This document shows, one piece after another, positions 39,669-48,752 of a stretch of DNA of 64,000 nt. Below the pieces are notes generated by a model. The model had not been told where the DNA came from and did no database searches. It saw only the letters and a list, made by a program, of their open reading frames with translations. The DNA is taken from NCBI RefSeq assembly GCF_023922585.1, contig NZ_JAMFTN010000014.1:477108-541107 (forward strand), written 5' to 3'. Within the stretch, counting starts at the first letter, position 1. Every line of letters starts with the position of its first letter. The position numbers were made by a program, and so were the translations under genes. The DNA is from Aliidiomarina quisquiliarum. Lineage in GTDB: Bacteria; Pseudomonadota; Gammaproteobacteria; Enterobacterales; Alteromonadaceae.

Positions 39669-42600
39669 TTATAACCCTAAACTTTTCTTAATTTCCGTTA
39701 ACTGTCGCTGCAAGCGTTGCTCAGACACGGGGAAAGCCGTACCTAGCACTTGTGCAAATAACGACACCCGAAACTCTTCTAAATGCCAACGAAAAGCCGC
39801 CAGTTGTTCTGGTTGCTCTTTATATTCAGGTATTTGTTTGCACAAAGCCTGCCACTGGGCTTCAACTTTTTCTACTTGTATTACCCGCAACCGATCTTTA
39901 TTCGGATCTACTGGCAACTTATCTAAGCGGTAGGCAATAGCTTTTAAATAACGCTCTAAGTCGGCTAAGCGTGCCACCCCAAGGCCAGTTACAAAGCCCG
40001 GATAAATAAGGCTACTTAAATGTTTTTTTATGTCGTTGTACGACTGCACCAAGCGCAAGTCTACTTTACCTTTTAAGCCTTTATTAATATCGTGGCTTAA
40101 CAGCAAGCAACGTTCCACTTGCTCTACAATTGCTAGTGTGCTGTCGTTTAACTCGGCCCGTACATGGCTCACTAAAGCTCTAAAGTCGGCTTCATTGTTT
40201 ACTGGCCGTCCTGCAATAAGCTGATCAATAGCTGCCATCACACAATCGTCAATGAGTGCTTCCACTCGGCCCCAAGGGTTAAAGTACATGGCCAACTTGC
40301 TTTTCGCAGGCAACGCTTGTTGCAAGTACTTTAATGGTGAAGTTACTTGTAAATACACCAAGCGCCGTAAGCCTTTACTATGAGCCCGCTCAGCTTCTTC
40401 CGCTTGGTCAAACACTCGTATAGCCACCGATTTGCCTTCATCGGCCAGCGCTGGGTAGGCTTTAATCGCAAACCGACCTTGGCTACGCTCCACTGGCTTG
40501 GGTAAGTCGCCAAACGACCAGTCGGTTAAGCCTGCTTGCTCCACGTCATCGCCGGCGGTTTCCGTAATTACTTCTTGTACCTGGCCTTTCATGCGCTGCT
40601 GTAATTGACTCAAGCTACGGCCCTGTTGCACTATTTTGTTGTTTTCATCGCGCACGCGGAAGTTAATTCGTAAGTGTTCCGGTACCAAGGCTTCGTCCCA
40701 AGCCTCTGCTGGCACTGTTAAGCCCGACATCCTTCTTAACTCGCGGGTCATGGCTTCACGTAGTGGCTCTTTAAATGGTGTCATGGCATCTAGCAAGGCT
40801 TGGGCATAGTCGGGCGCGGGTACAAAATTACGGCGCCAACGCTTTGGCAGGCTGCGTATCCAAGCCGTTACTAATTCATGACGCAAAGCAGGCACCTGCC
40901 AGTCAAAGTCAACGTCTTGTACTTGGCTTAAGGCCACTAATGGAATATCAATGTTTACCCCGTCGTCAACTTGGCTTGGCTCAAATACATAGTCTAGCGG
41001 TAAACGCAAATTGCCCTGCTGCCATTCGTCGGGGTAAAGCTGGTCGGTAACATGTTCTGCACTTTGGGCCATTAAGTCGTCGCGTTGAAACAATAGCTGC
41101 TGTTGTTGCGCAGCAGAGGCCTTACGCCACCAATAGTTTAGGCTGCGATCGTCGACAATCGACTCGTCGAGCACCCGCTCATAGGCCGCATACAGGGCTT
41201 CTTCGTCTACTAAAATGTCCCGCCGACGCGACTTCGCTTCTAAATCTTGAATGCTGTCAATTAATTGCTGGTTTACCGCTACAAATTGCGGTGCTTTGTT
41301 TATTTCACCGGCCACCAACGCCTGCCGAATAAATAATTCACGCGACACTATGGGGTCAATACGCCCGTACTGTACCCGACGGCCAGCAACAATTAGTAAG
41401 CCAAACAAGGTCACTTGCTCGGTGGCAACCACTGCCCCTTGGCGTTTTGAATAACGCGGTTCGTTATAGCTTTTCCGCAGCAAATGGGCACCAACTTGCT
41501 CAACCCATTCCGGCTTAATTTCTGCCACATAGCGAGCATATAAGCGCGACGTTTCTACCAGCTCTGCGGCCATCAGCCACTTTGGTTTGGCTTTAAACAC
41601 CCCTGACCCAGGAAAAATAAAAAATCGAGTTTGCCTTGCCCCCATGTATTCATGTTTTTCATCACGGGTACCAATTTGCGACAATAGCCCCGTTAGCATG
41701 GCCTGATGAATATGGTCTTCAGCACCTGGCTCGTCGCTTAATGGAATTCCTAGCTCACGAACGCTGTGGCGCAATTGGGTATATACGTCTTGCCATTCAC
41801 GCACCCGTAGGTAATGAATAAATTCTTTCTTACAGCGCTTACGAAATTGGCTAGCGCTGCCTTCTTTTTGAATTGTTTGTAAGTATTCCCACAGTTTTAA
41901 AAAACTTAAAAAGTCTGAACTGGTAACACTAAACCGTTTATGTAGCTCGTCGGCACGCTGTTGTTTGTCATGAGGCCGTTCGCGGGGGTCTTGAATACTT
42001 AACGCCGCTACAATCACTAACACTTCGCGGGCACAGTGCAAATGCTCACTGGCGAGCACCATGGCACCTAAACGAGGATCGATCGGCAACCGACCTAGCT
42101 GACGCCCCAATGGGGTTAACTCTAGCTGTTTCCGGTTTCTGCCTCTTTGTGGTCTGAGCGCTTGCAATTCTTCCAGCAGTTTCATGCCGTCGTTAATAAA
42201 GCGTTCGTCGGGGCGCTGCAAAAATGGAAAACGGCGAATGTCACCCAACTTTAAGCTTGCCATTTGCAAAATAACGGACGCTAAGTTGGTGCGCAATATT
42301 TCCGGATCAGTAAATTCTGGTCTATTTAAAAAGTCGTCTTCCGCATACAAGCGAATACAAATACCAGGGCCTAGCCGCCCACAACGCCCTGCCCGTTGGT
42401 TGGCACTGGCTTGTGAAATAGGCTCTACTGGCAAGCGTTGTACTTTGGTGCGGTAACTGTAACGACTAATACGGGCTAACCCAGTGTCGATTACGTAGCG
42501 AATTCGTGGCACCGTTAGCGAGGTTTCTGCCACGTTAGTAGCCAGTACAATACGCCGCCCGCCATGGGGTTGAAACACGCGGTTTTGCTCTTGGGCCGAA

Positions 42601-43544
42601 AGTCGAGCATATAATGGCACTATTTCTAAGTTTGCTGCGGTGCTGTTAAAGGCGTCGTTTAAACTATCGGCTAGGTCGCGTATTTCCCGTTCGCCACTTA
42701 AAAACACCAGAATATCGCCGGGCCCTTCTCGTACTAACGACTCCGCAGCGTCTATCACACCTTGGTGTAAGTCTTGTTCGCCATCTTCAGAAATGGGCTG
42801 ATAACGTACCGTTACTGGGTAAGTACGGCCACTTACTTCTATTACGGGAGCATTGTTGAAGTGTGCCGAAAAGCGTTCGGTTTCAATAGTGGCCGAGGTA
42901 ATAATTAGTTTTAAATCGGGACGCTTTACAAGTAGTTTGTGCAACACACCCAGCAAGAAGTCGATATTTAAGCTACGCTCGTGAGCCTCATCAATAATGA
43001 TCACTTCGTAGTCACTTAAAAACGGGTCGTGTTGCAGTTCAGCCAGCAGTATACCGTCGGTCATTAATTTTATTGACGTTTGGTCACTCGACTGGTCTTG
43101 AAACCTTATTTTATAAGAAACAATAGCTTGCGCAGCTGGACCGAGTTCTTCTTGAATACGGGCAGCCACTGACCGAGCCGCTAATCGGCGAGGCTGCGTA
43201 TGACCAATAACTCCAGCAGCACCATAGCCCATAGCAAGTAGCATTTTCGGTAACTGAGTCGTTTTACCCGATCCGGTTTCGCCTGCTAGCACTGTTACTT
43301 GGTTGGCCGCGATGGTGGCTTGAATAAGCTCTTGTTCTTGGCTAACAGGAAGTTCTTCAGGAAAGTGAATGGTAGGAATGCGGCCACGGCGTTCATTAAC
43401 CCAAGCCTGCGACTTGGCAATATCGGCTTTAATTTTATCCAATTGTTCGGGGGTTGTTTGTTGTTGCAATCGGCGCAGCCGTTGCTGCAAAGAAAAGCGA
43501 TCGCGACTTCGGCATTCAGGTAATAAACTAAATATCTGCTTCAT
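39669..43544 (-). CDS. hrpA: ATP-dependent RNA helicase HrpA
   Basis: HrpA is a DEAH-box helicase; in E. coli it rescues stalled or collided ribosomes and processes some fimbrial mRNA. Helicase motifs run in order from the P-loop GETGSGKTTQLP near residue 92, DEAHERS near 186 and SATIETERF near 218 to QRAGRCGRLGPG near 387. Then come winged-helix and OB-type domains and a long C-terminal DUF3418 region. Length is 1291 residues (E. coli 1300). Three 10-bp repeats lie immediately before the start codon. Confidence 0.95.
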   Translation of the reverse strand: MKQIFSLLPECRSRDRFSLQQRLRRLQQQTTPEQLDKIKADIAKSQAWVNERRGRIPTIHFPEELPVSQEQELIQATIAANQVTVLAGETGSGKTTQLPKMLLAMGYGAAGVIGHTQPRRLAARSVAARIQEELGPAAQAIVSYKIRFQDQSSDQTSIKLMTDGILLAELQHDPFLSDYEVIIIDEAHERSLNIDFLLGVLHKLLVKRPDLKLIITSATIETERFSAHFNNAPVIEVSGRTYPVTVRYQPISEDGEQDLHQGVIDAAESLVREGPGDILVFLSGEREIRDLADSLNDAFNSTAANLEIVPLYARLSAQEQNRVFQPHGGRRIVLATNVAETSLTVPRIRYVIDTGLARISRYSYRTKVQRLPVEPISQASANQRAGRCGRLGPGICIRLYAEDDFLNRPEFTDPEILRTNLASVILQMASLKLGDIRRFPFLQRPDERFINDGMKLLEELQALRPQRGRNRKQLELTPLGRQLGRLPIDPRLGAMVLASEHLHCAREVLVIVAALSIQDPRERPHDKQQRADELHKRFSVTSSDFLSFLKLWEYLQTIQKEGSASQFRKRCKKEFIHYLRVREWQDVYTQLRHSVRELGIPLSDEPGAEDHIHQAMLTGLLSQIGTRDEKHEYMGARQTRFFIFPGSGVFKAKPKWLMAAELVETSRLYARYVAEIKPEWVEQVGAHLLRKSYNEPRYSKRQGAVVATEQVTLFGLLIVAGRRVQYGRIDPIVSRELFIRQALVAGEINKAPQFVAVNQQLIDSIQDLEAKSRRRDILVDEEALYAAYERVLDESIVDDRSLNYWWRKASAAQQQQLLFQRDDLMAQSAEHVTDQLYPDEWQQGNLRLPLDYVFEPSQVDDGVNIDIPLVALSQVQDVDFDWQVPALRHELVTAWIRSLPKRWRRNFVPAPDYAQALLDAMTPFKEPLREAMTRELRRMSGLTVPAEAWDEALVPEHLRINFRVRDENNKIVQQGRSLSQLQQRMKGQVQEVITETAGDDVEQAGLTDWSFGDLPKPVERSQGRFAIKAYPALADEGKSVAIRVFDQAEEAERAHSKGLRRLVYLQVTSPLKYLQQALPAKSKLAMYFNPWGRVEALIDDCVMAAIDQLIAGRPVNNEADFRALVSHVRAELNDSTLAIVEQVERCLLLSHDINKGLKGKVDLRLVQSYNDIKKHLSSLIYPGFVTGLGVARLADLERYLKAIAYRLDKLPVDPNKDRLRVIQVEKVEAQWQALCKQIPEYKEQPEQLAAFRWHLEEFRVSLFAQVLGTAFPVSEQRLQRQLTEIKKSLGL

Positions 43545-43546
43545 AT

Positions 43547-43576
43547 ACTCGCTACAACTCGCTACAACTTGCTACA
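43547..43576 (-). repeat. Three tandem 10-bp repeats at the hrpA ribosome-binding region
   Basis: On the plus strand the unit ACTCGCTACA occurs twice (43547-43556, 43557-43566) and once with one change (ACTTGCTACA, 43567-43576). The first unit ends two bases before the hrpA start codon, so the repeats supply the GAG that acts as its ribosome site. Confidence 0.9.
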
Positions 43577-43642
43577 TGCGTAAGGCACAATCTGAAAGAG
43601 GCAGTTAGTTTAGCAAAAATAACTAAGCGGCGGTATTTGCAT

Positions 43643-43674
43643 CTTGCCACGCTAGCTTGGCCAGGCGTGGCAAG
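43643..43674. other. Perfect 10-bp stem-loop in the hrpA-asparaginase gap
   Basis: CTTGCCACGC (43643-43652) pairs with GCGTGGCAAG (43665-43674) around 12 bases. No T tract follows on either strand, so it is not a standard intrinsic terminator. It lies between the end of the upstream gene and the start of hrpA. A second stem (GAGCAGC 43702-43708 with GCTGCTC 43718-43724) spans the upstream gene's stop codon. Confidence 0.6.
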
Positions 43675-43712
43675 CACTACAATAACCACTTTAATAAATG
43701 CGAGCAGCCCTG

Positions 43713-44762
43713 TTATTGCTGCTCTGGGCCATAAATACCAACACTTAATTCGGTGCTATTCGACTTCGACGCTCGGTACATACCTTCAGTGTTAAATGGC
43801 ATGCTAATATTGCCTTTATTATCAACAATAATTACCCCGCCGGTACCACCTGCTGGTAACAATACATTATGAATAACTTCGTTACCCGCTTCAGCAATCG
43901 ACTTTCCTTGATACTTCACTCGGCTACAAATGTCGGCGGCCACATGAAAACGAATAAAGTATTCGCCATGGCCAGTGGCCGACACCGCACAACTTTCATT
44001 GTCGGCCCAAGTACCGGCACCAATAACTGGTGCGTCGCCAATACGCCCCCAACGTTTCGCTGTCATGCCGCCGGTAGAAGTGCCCGCCGCTAAGTTACCA
44101 TGGCTGTCGAGGGCCACTGCACCTACGGTACCCATATTAAAGGCAGGCTCCCAGCTTTGCTCAAAGGCAATTTGATCACCGGTAGCTTCACGCGCGCGTA
44201 ACCTTTCTAGCGCTTGTTGCAGTTGTTCATATCGCTCTGTGGTATTAAAGTAAGTGTTGCTTACTTGTTCCAGCCCCACATAACGAGCAAATTCTTCCGC
44301 CCCACTACCACTTAACATAACATGACGCGACTGCTCCATAACGGCTCGGGCAGCGGCAATTGGGCTTCTAATATTGCCTACTCCTGCCACCGCCCCGGCT
44401 TCACCTGTGGCACCAAGCATTATCGAAGCGTCTAACTCATGGCGCCCTTCATAGGTGTACACCGCTCCACGGCCGGCATTAAATAAAGGGCTTTCTTCCA
44501 TCATTTGAATAGCCGCTTGTACAGCGTCTACCGAGCTACCCCCGTCTTCTAGTACGGCGTAACCTGCTTCTGTGGCGTAAGTTAGTGCCTGACGAAACAA
44601 CACTTCACGCTCTGGGCTCATATTTTCACGGGTAATGGTTCCCGCGCCGCCATGAATCGCTATGGCAATAGGTCGCTCCGCATGGGTCTTCGGTGCTTCT
44701 TCAGTACAGCCCACAAGGCCTACCGCAACCATAGTTGCTAACATCAAACGTTTCATTCGCAT
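43713..44762 (-). CDS. iaaA: Exported isoaspartyl peptidase/L-asparaginase, Ntn hydrolase, lipoprotein
   Basis: A type III asparaginase that hydrolyses beta-aspartyl peptides and asparagine. It is made as one chain that cleaves itself before a threonine, seen here in NMGTVGAVALD. AIHGGAGT near the N-terminus and DASIMLG near 118 are family motifs. The start of the protein is a lipoprotein signal (LVGC lipobox, Cys about residue 19 from the ATG at 44762, which follows GGAG). The residue after Cys is Thr, so outer-membrane sorting is expected. E. coli IaaA is not a lipoprotein. It diverges from sbcB. Confidence 0.85.
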   Translation of the reverse strand: MRMKRLMLATMVAVGLVGCTEEAPKTHAERPIAIAIHGGAGTITRENMSPEREVLFRQALTYATEAGYAVLEDGGSSVDAVQAAIQMMEESPLFNAGRGAVYTYEGRHELDASIMLGATGEAGAVAGVGNIRSPIAAARAVMEQSRHVMLSGSGAEEFARYVGLEQVSNTYFNTTERYEQLQQALERLRAREATGDQIAFEQSWEPAFNMGTVGAVALDSHGNLAAGTSTGGMTAKRWGRIGDAPVIGAGTWADNESCAVSATGHGEYFIRFHVAADICSRVKYQGKSIAEAGNEVIHNVLLPAGGTGGVIIVDNKGNISMPFNTEGMYRASKSNSTELSVGIYGPEQQ

Positions 44763-44877
44763 ACATTTCTCCATCAACAAATTTTTCTCTTGTTAGGCTT
44801 AGTATACAGCACCTCGCATCTGAGTATGTTCCAATGCTATTCTAAAGGCATCCATTTACTCAGCTTTAGTAGTGTAT

Positions 44878-46308
44878 ATGACCAATATTACTTTTTTCTG
44901 GCACGACTATGAAGCCGGTGGGGTTAATCCACGCGCCGACCGCCCTACCCAGTTCGCTGGTATTCGCACCAACGAAAACCTTGAAATTATAGGTAAGCCT
45001 GTCAATCTTTTTTGCCAGCCGTCGCCGGATTACTTACCCCACCCCGAAGCCTGCCTTATTACCGGTATTACGCCCCAGCAGTGCCAACGCGACGGCCACA
45101 TAGAAACCGAATTTGCCGGTAAAATTGCCGCCGAACTTTCCCAACCAGGTACCGTTGGCGTTGGATATAATAACATTCGCTACGACGACGAAATGACGCG
45201 CTTCCTATTTTACCGCAATTTTATCGACCCGTATGCTCATACTTGGGCAAATAACAATTCGCGCTGGGACTTGCTTGAACTAGTACGCGCCTGCTACGCC
45301 TTGCGCCCAGAAGGTATAGTATGGCCTAGGAATAGCGAAGGCGCTATTAGCCTGAAACTTGAATTACTTACTAAGGCTAACAACCTTGAGCACGGCAAAG
45401 CCCACGACGCCATGTCCGATGTTTATGCCACTATCGCACTGGCACGGTTAATTAAGGAACAGCAGCCCAAACTGTTTAAATGGGCCTTTAGCAAGCGTCG
45501 TAAAGCGGCTTTGTTGCCGTTAATTAACGACGCTCTACTTAACTTAACCCCTATTGTTCATGTGTCGGGCCTTTATGGCGTGGCCAATGGCTACTGTCGC
45601 TGGGTGTTGCCCTTAGGTTTTCATCCAGAACAGCCCAACCAACTCATTGCTTGGCGTTTAGACCTTAACCCCGAGCAGTGGCAACATAAAACCGCCGACG
45701 AACTACGCGACGCTTTATATGCCGCTGGGGTAAGCCAAGAAGAGCGTCCTGGCTTAGTGAGAATAGCCATCAATCAGTCGCCTTTTTTAGCCCCACGACA
45801 AACCCTTAGCCCAGCTCGGGCTGCTGAATTTGGTCAGCACCAGGCTAATGCAGAGCAACATACGGCTTGGCTTCAGGCTAATCCCAGTAGCCGCCAACTA
45901 TTTATTGATGCACTGACAACAGATGCACCCGATGACAACGAAAGCGTCGACGTAGACTTGGCTTTATACAGCGGTGGCTTAATTAGCCGACAATCGCAGT
46001 CGCACATGACCATGATTCGTAGCATGGACCCAATGCAGCTGAGCGCCCATAGTTTTAACTTCGACGACCCACGTTTTGATGAGCTATTATTTCGTTATCG
46101 CGCCCGTAATTACCCACAAACCCTTAGCCAAAGCGAATTAGAGCAATGGCGCTACCATTGCCAAAACCGCTTAGAGTTTGGCTCGCCTGGCTATTTAAGC
46201 CTGCCTGAGTTTATTTTAGCTTTGGAACATGCTGCTGAATCTGTGGCCGACAACCCAGCCAAAATGAGTGTGTTAAAAGACCTATACGAATGGGTTAGCC
46301 AACTTTAA
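44878..46308 (+). CDS. sbcB: Exodeoxyribonuclease I
   Basis: SbcB is a 3'-to-5' single-strand DNA exonuclease used in mismatch repair and in limiting recombination. DEDD-type exonuclease motifs are visible: HDYEAGG at the N-terminus, YNNIRYDDE near residue 99 and HDAMSDVYAT near 180. An SH3-like and a C-terminal exonuclease I domain follow. The 476-residue chain aligns with E. coli SbcB (475). I chose ATG at 44878; a GTG two codons earlier has no better ribosome site. Confidence 0.94.
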   Translation: MTNITFFWHDYEAGGVNPRADRPTQFAGIRTNENLEIIGKPVNLFCQPSPDYLPHPEACLITGITPQQCQRDGHIETEFAGKIAAELSQPGTVGVGYNNIRYDDEMTRFLFYRNFIDPYAHTWANNNSRWDLLELVRACYALRPEGIVWPRNSEGAISLKLELLTKANNLEHGKAHDAMSDVYATIALARLIKEQQPKLFKWAFSKRRKAALLPLINDALLNLTPIVHVSGLYGVANGYCRWVLPLGFHPEQPNQLIAWRLDLNPEQWQHKTADELRDALYAAGVSQEERPGLVRIAINQSPFLAPRQTLSPARAAEFGQHQANAEQHTAWLQANPSSRQLFIDALTTDAPDDNESVDVDLALYSGGLISRQSQSHMTMIRSMDPMQLSAHSFNFDDPRFDELLFRYRARNYPQTLSQSELEQWRYHCQNRLEFGSPGYLSLPEFILALEHAAESVADNPAKMSVLKDLYEWVSQL

Positions 46309-46333
46309 TAGCAACTGCAACTGCAACACCAAC

Positions 46334-46369
46334 AAAAATGCCGCAGACTGAAAAGCTGCGGCATTTTTT
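46334..46369 (+). terminator. Intrinsic terminator between sbcB and the RND gene
   Basis: ATGCCGCAG pairs with CTGCGGCAT (46339-46346 region with 46356-46364), flanked by A and T runs, so it is bidirectional between convergent genes. Confidence 0.88.
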
Positions 46370-46391
46370 ATGTAGTCGGTAAAACTACAAT

Positions 46392-48746
46392 TTACATAAC
46401 AGGTACTGTTTGCTTGTCTTTTCGACCTACCTTGAACAAGTAGGCCAAGGCTGGAATTAAAATCATTGCACCAAGCATATTCCAAATAAACATAAAGGTA
46501 AGCAACAAGCCCATATCGGCTTGGAACTTAATTGGCGACCACATCCATGTTGCCACCCCAATGGCTAAGGTTAAGCCAGTAAAGGCCACGGCTTTACCTG
46601 TTTTCGACAAGGCATAGCTATAGCTTTCCGTTAGGCTCATATTGGCTGCTAATGCTTCACGCATTTTGCTGTAAATATAAATACCATAGTCGACCCCAAT
46701 ACCAACCCCTAGAGCAATAACCGGTAAGGTAGCAACTTTAATACCTATACCTAACCACGCCATTAGCGCTTGGCTCATAATGGTGGTGAACATGAGCGGC
46801 AGCACAATACAAATAACCGTACGAATGCTTCTAAAGGTAATTAAACAAAGTGCAATAACGACCCCATATACCCATACCAACATTTTGAACTGGGCTTCTT
46901 CAATCACAATATTGGTAGCCGCTTCAATACCCGAGTTGCCCGACGCCAATAAGAAATCAAGCCCTTCGCTAGGGAACTGCAAGCTAAAGGCCCGTACTTC
47001 TTCTACCACCCTATTTAAGGTGTCGGCTTTATGATCATTCAAGTAAATAATCATTGGGGCCATACTGCAGTCGCGATTAATTAATCCTGAAGGCGCTTGT
47101 GAAATAGACGCATTCAAAACAAAGTTGTCGCGGTTTATGCTGTACCACTTCAAGTTACCTTCATTTATACCCGCCATGCCTAATTTCGACACATAGGTAA
47201 TTGAGCGTGTGGTTTGCACCCCTGGCACGTTTTCCATATACCATTGGAATCTGTCCATTAGCGCCATATTTTCCCATGCAATACACTGGCCTGGGGCTGT
47301 TTCTGCCATCACCACAAAAATATCGGTGCTAGCACTATAGTTTTCCACCATAAAGGCATTATCAAGGTTATAGCGCGAATCAGCACGTAATTCGGGGGCG
47401 CCACTGTCTAAGTCGCCGATTTGTAACGCCTGACCTTGCCATAGCCCAAAAGCAGCCATAACCACAGCAATAGCTACGGCGCCTTTAGCCCAGCGCGCCG
47501 TGGTAAAGTTTTCAAACCACCTTAATACCTTATGTTCTTTTTTCTGGCTTGCTTCAAGGTAGCGTACACCCGACTTACTTACCCCTAGGTACGAGGTTAG
47601 AATAGGCAGCAAACCAAGGTTGGTCAAAACAATTACCGCCACACCAATACTGGCCGCAATGGCCAATTCTTTGATCACTTGAATATCAATTACCATGAGC
47701 GTGGTAAAGCCAATGGCGTCACTTGCCAAGGCGGTTAAGCCGGCAATGTATAAGCTACGAAACGCCAACCGCGACGCTTGTAACTTGTCGGCACCTTCAA
47801 CACGGTAGGCCATGACTGCCGTTATAATTTGCACCCCGTGGCTTACCCCGATAGCAAACACCAAGAACGGCACCAGCATGGAATACGGGTTAATACCGCT
47901 ACCAATAAGGTTGATAATGCCTAGCTGCCACACCACCGCAATAATCGAACACAGCAACACCATTAGCGAACTGCGTACACAACGGCTATAACCGTAAAGC
48001 ATCACAAAGGTAATTAGCATCGCTAAGACGAAAAACACCCCCACTTGCAGTGCGCCATCAATTAAGTCGCCCACTACTTTGGCAAAGCCAACAATTTGAA
48101 TATTAATATTGTCGGTTTGGTACTTAGCGCGAATTTTTTGCTCTAAGTTAAGGCTGAACTGGTGATAGTCAAGCTGTGCGCCGGTTTCCGGATCTATTTC
48201 ATTCAAAGGCACATAAATAAGCGCCGAACGAAAGTTATTCGCTACTAAGTTGCCTACTTCGCCTGACCGCAGCACGTTTTGGCGTAACTGTTCTAGGCTT
48301 TCTTCCGAGGCATCGTAGCTATCAGGAATAACTGGCCCGCCCACAAACCCCTGTTCAGTAACTTCCGACCAGCGCACATTTGGTGTCCACATTGAACGAA
48401 TACCTGACCGATTTACGCCCGGAATATAGTTCAGCTCGTCGGTAATTAACCGCAATGTTTCTTGGTAATCGGCATTAAAAATAGTGCCATCGGTGGTTTC
48501 AACCGACACTCGTACAGCGTTACCTAAACTGGCTAGGTCTTCACCGTACTTAAAATAGTTTTGCACAAACTCATGATTACTCGGAATCATTTTAGTAAAG
48601 CTGGCATCAGGCCGAACCTGAGCCGCGTGGTACAGCAGAAATGCTGTAATACCTACAAAAACAATTAACCAAGCCGTGCGAGCACCAAATAGCGCCCGCT
48701 CCATTAATGGTATTTTAGCGTTTACAACGCTAGCCGTATCTTGCAT
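46392..48746 (-). CDS. RND-superfamily (MMPL-type) exporter
   Basis: A 784-residue polytopic membrane protein with the arrangement of the MMPL/HpnN branch of the RND family. One helix near 28-45 is followed by a periplasmic loop, a block of about five helices (about 235-385), a helix near 418, a second loop and a final block of helices (about 628-770). GxxxDYxIY-like VGIGVDYGIYIY near 686 is typical of proton-relay helices. These proteins move lipids or hydrophobic compounds across the envelope. It is co-transcribed with a YCF48 protein, six bases apart, and DUF1329 is divergent. The substrate is unknown. Confidence 0.85.
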   Translation of the reverse strand: MQDTASVVNAKIPLMERALFGARTAWLIVFVGITAFLLYHAAQVRPDASFTKMIPSNHEFVQNYFKYGEDLASLGNAVRVSVETTDGTIFNADYQETLRLITDELNYIPGVNRSGIRSMWTPNVRWSEVTEQGFVGGPVIPDSYDASEESLEQLRQNVLRSGEVGNLVANNFRSALIYVPLNEIDPETGAQLDYHQFSLNLEQKIRAKYQTDNINIQIVGFAKVVGDLIDGALQVGVFFVLAMLITFVMLYGYSRCVRSSLMVLLCSIIAVVWQLGIINLIGSGINPYSMLVPFLVFAIGVSHGVQIITAVMAYRVEGADKLQASRLAFRSLYIAGLTALASDAIGFTTLMVIDIQVIKELAIAASIGVAVIVLTNLGLLPILTSYLGVSKSGVRYLEASQKKEHKVLRWFENFTTARWAKGAVAIAVVMAAFGLWQGQALQIGDLDSGAPELRADSRYNLDNAFMVENYSASTDIFVVMAETAPGQCIAWENMALMDRFQWYMENVPGVQTTRSITYVSKLGMAGINEGNLKWYSINRDNFVLNASISQAPSGLINRDCSMAPMIIYLNDHKADTLNRVVEEVRAFSLQFPSEGLDFLLASGNSGIEAATNIVIEEAQFKMLVWVYGVVIALCLITFRSIRTVICIVLPLMFTTIMSQALMAWLGIGIKVATLPVIALGVGIGVDYGIYIYSKMREALAANMSLTESYSYALSKTGKAVAFTGLTLAIGVATWMWSPIKFQADMGLLLTFMFIWNMLGAMILIPALAYLFKVGRKDKQTVPVM

Positions 48747-48752
48747 GCCTAA

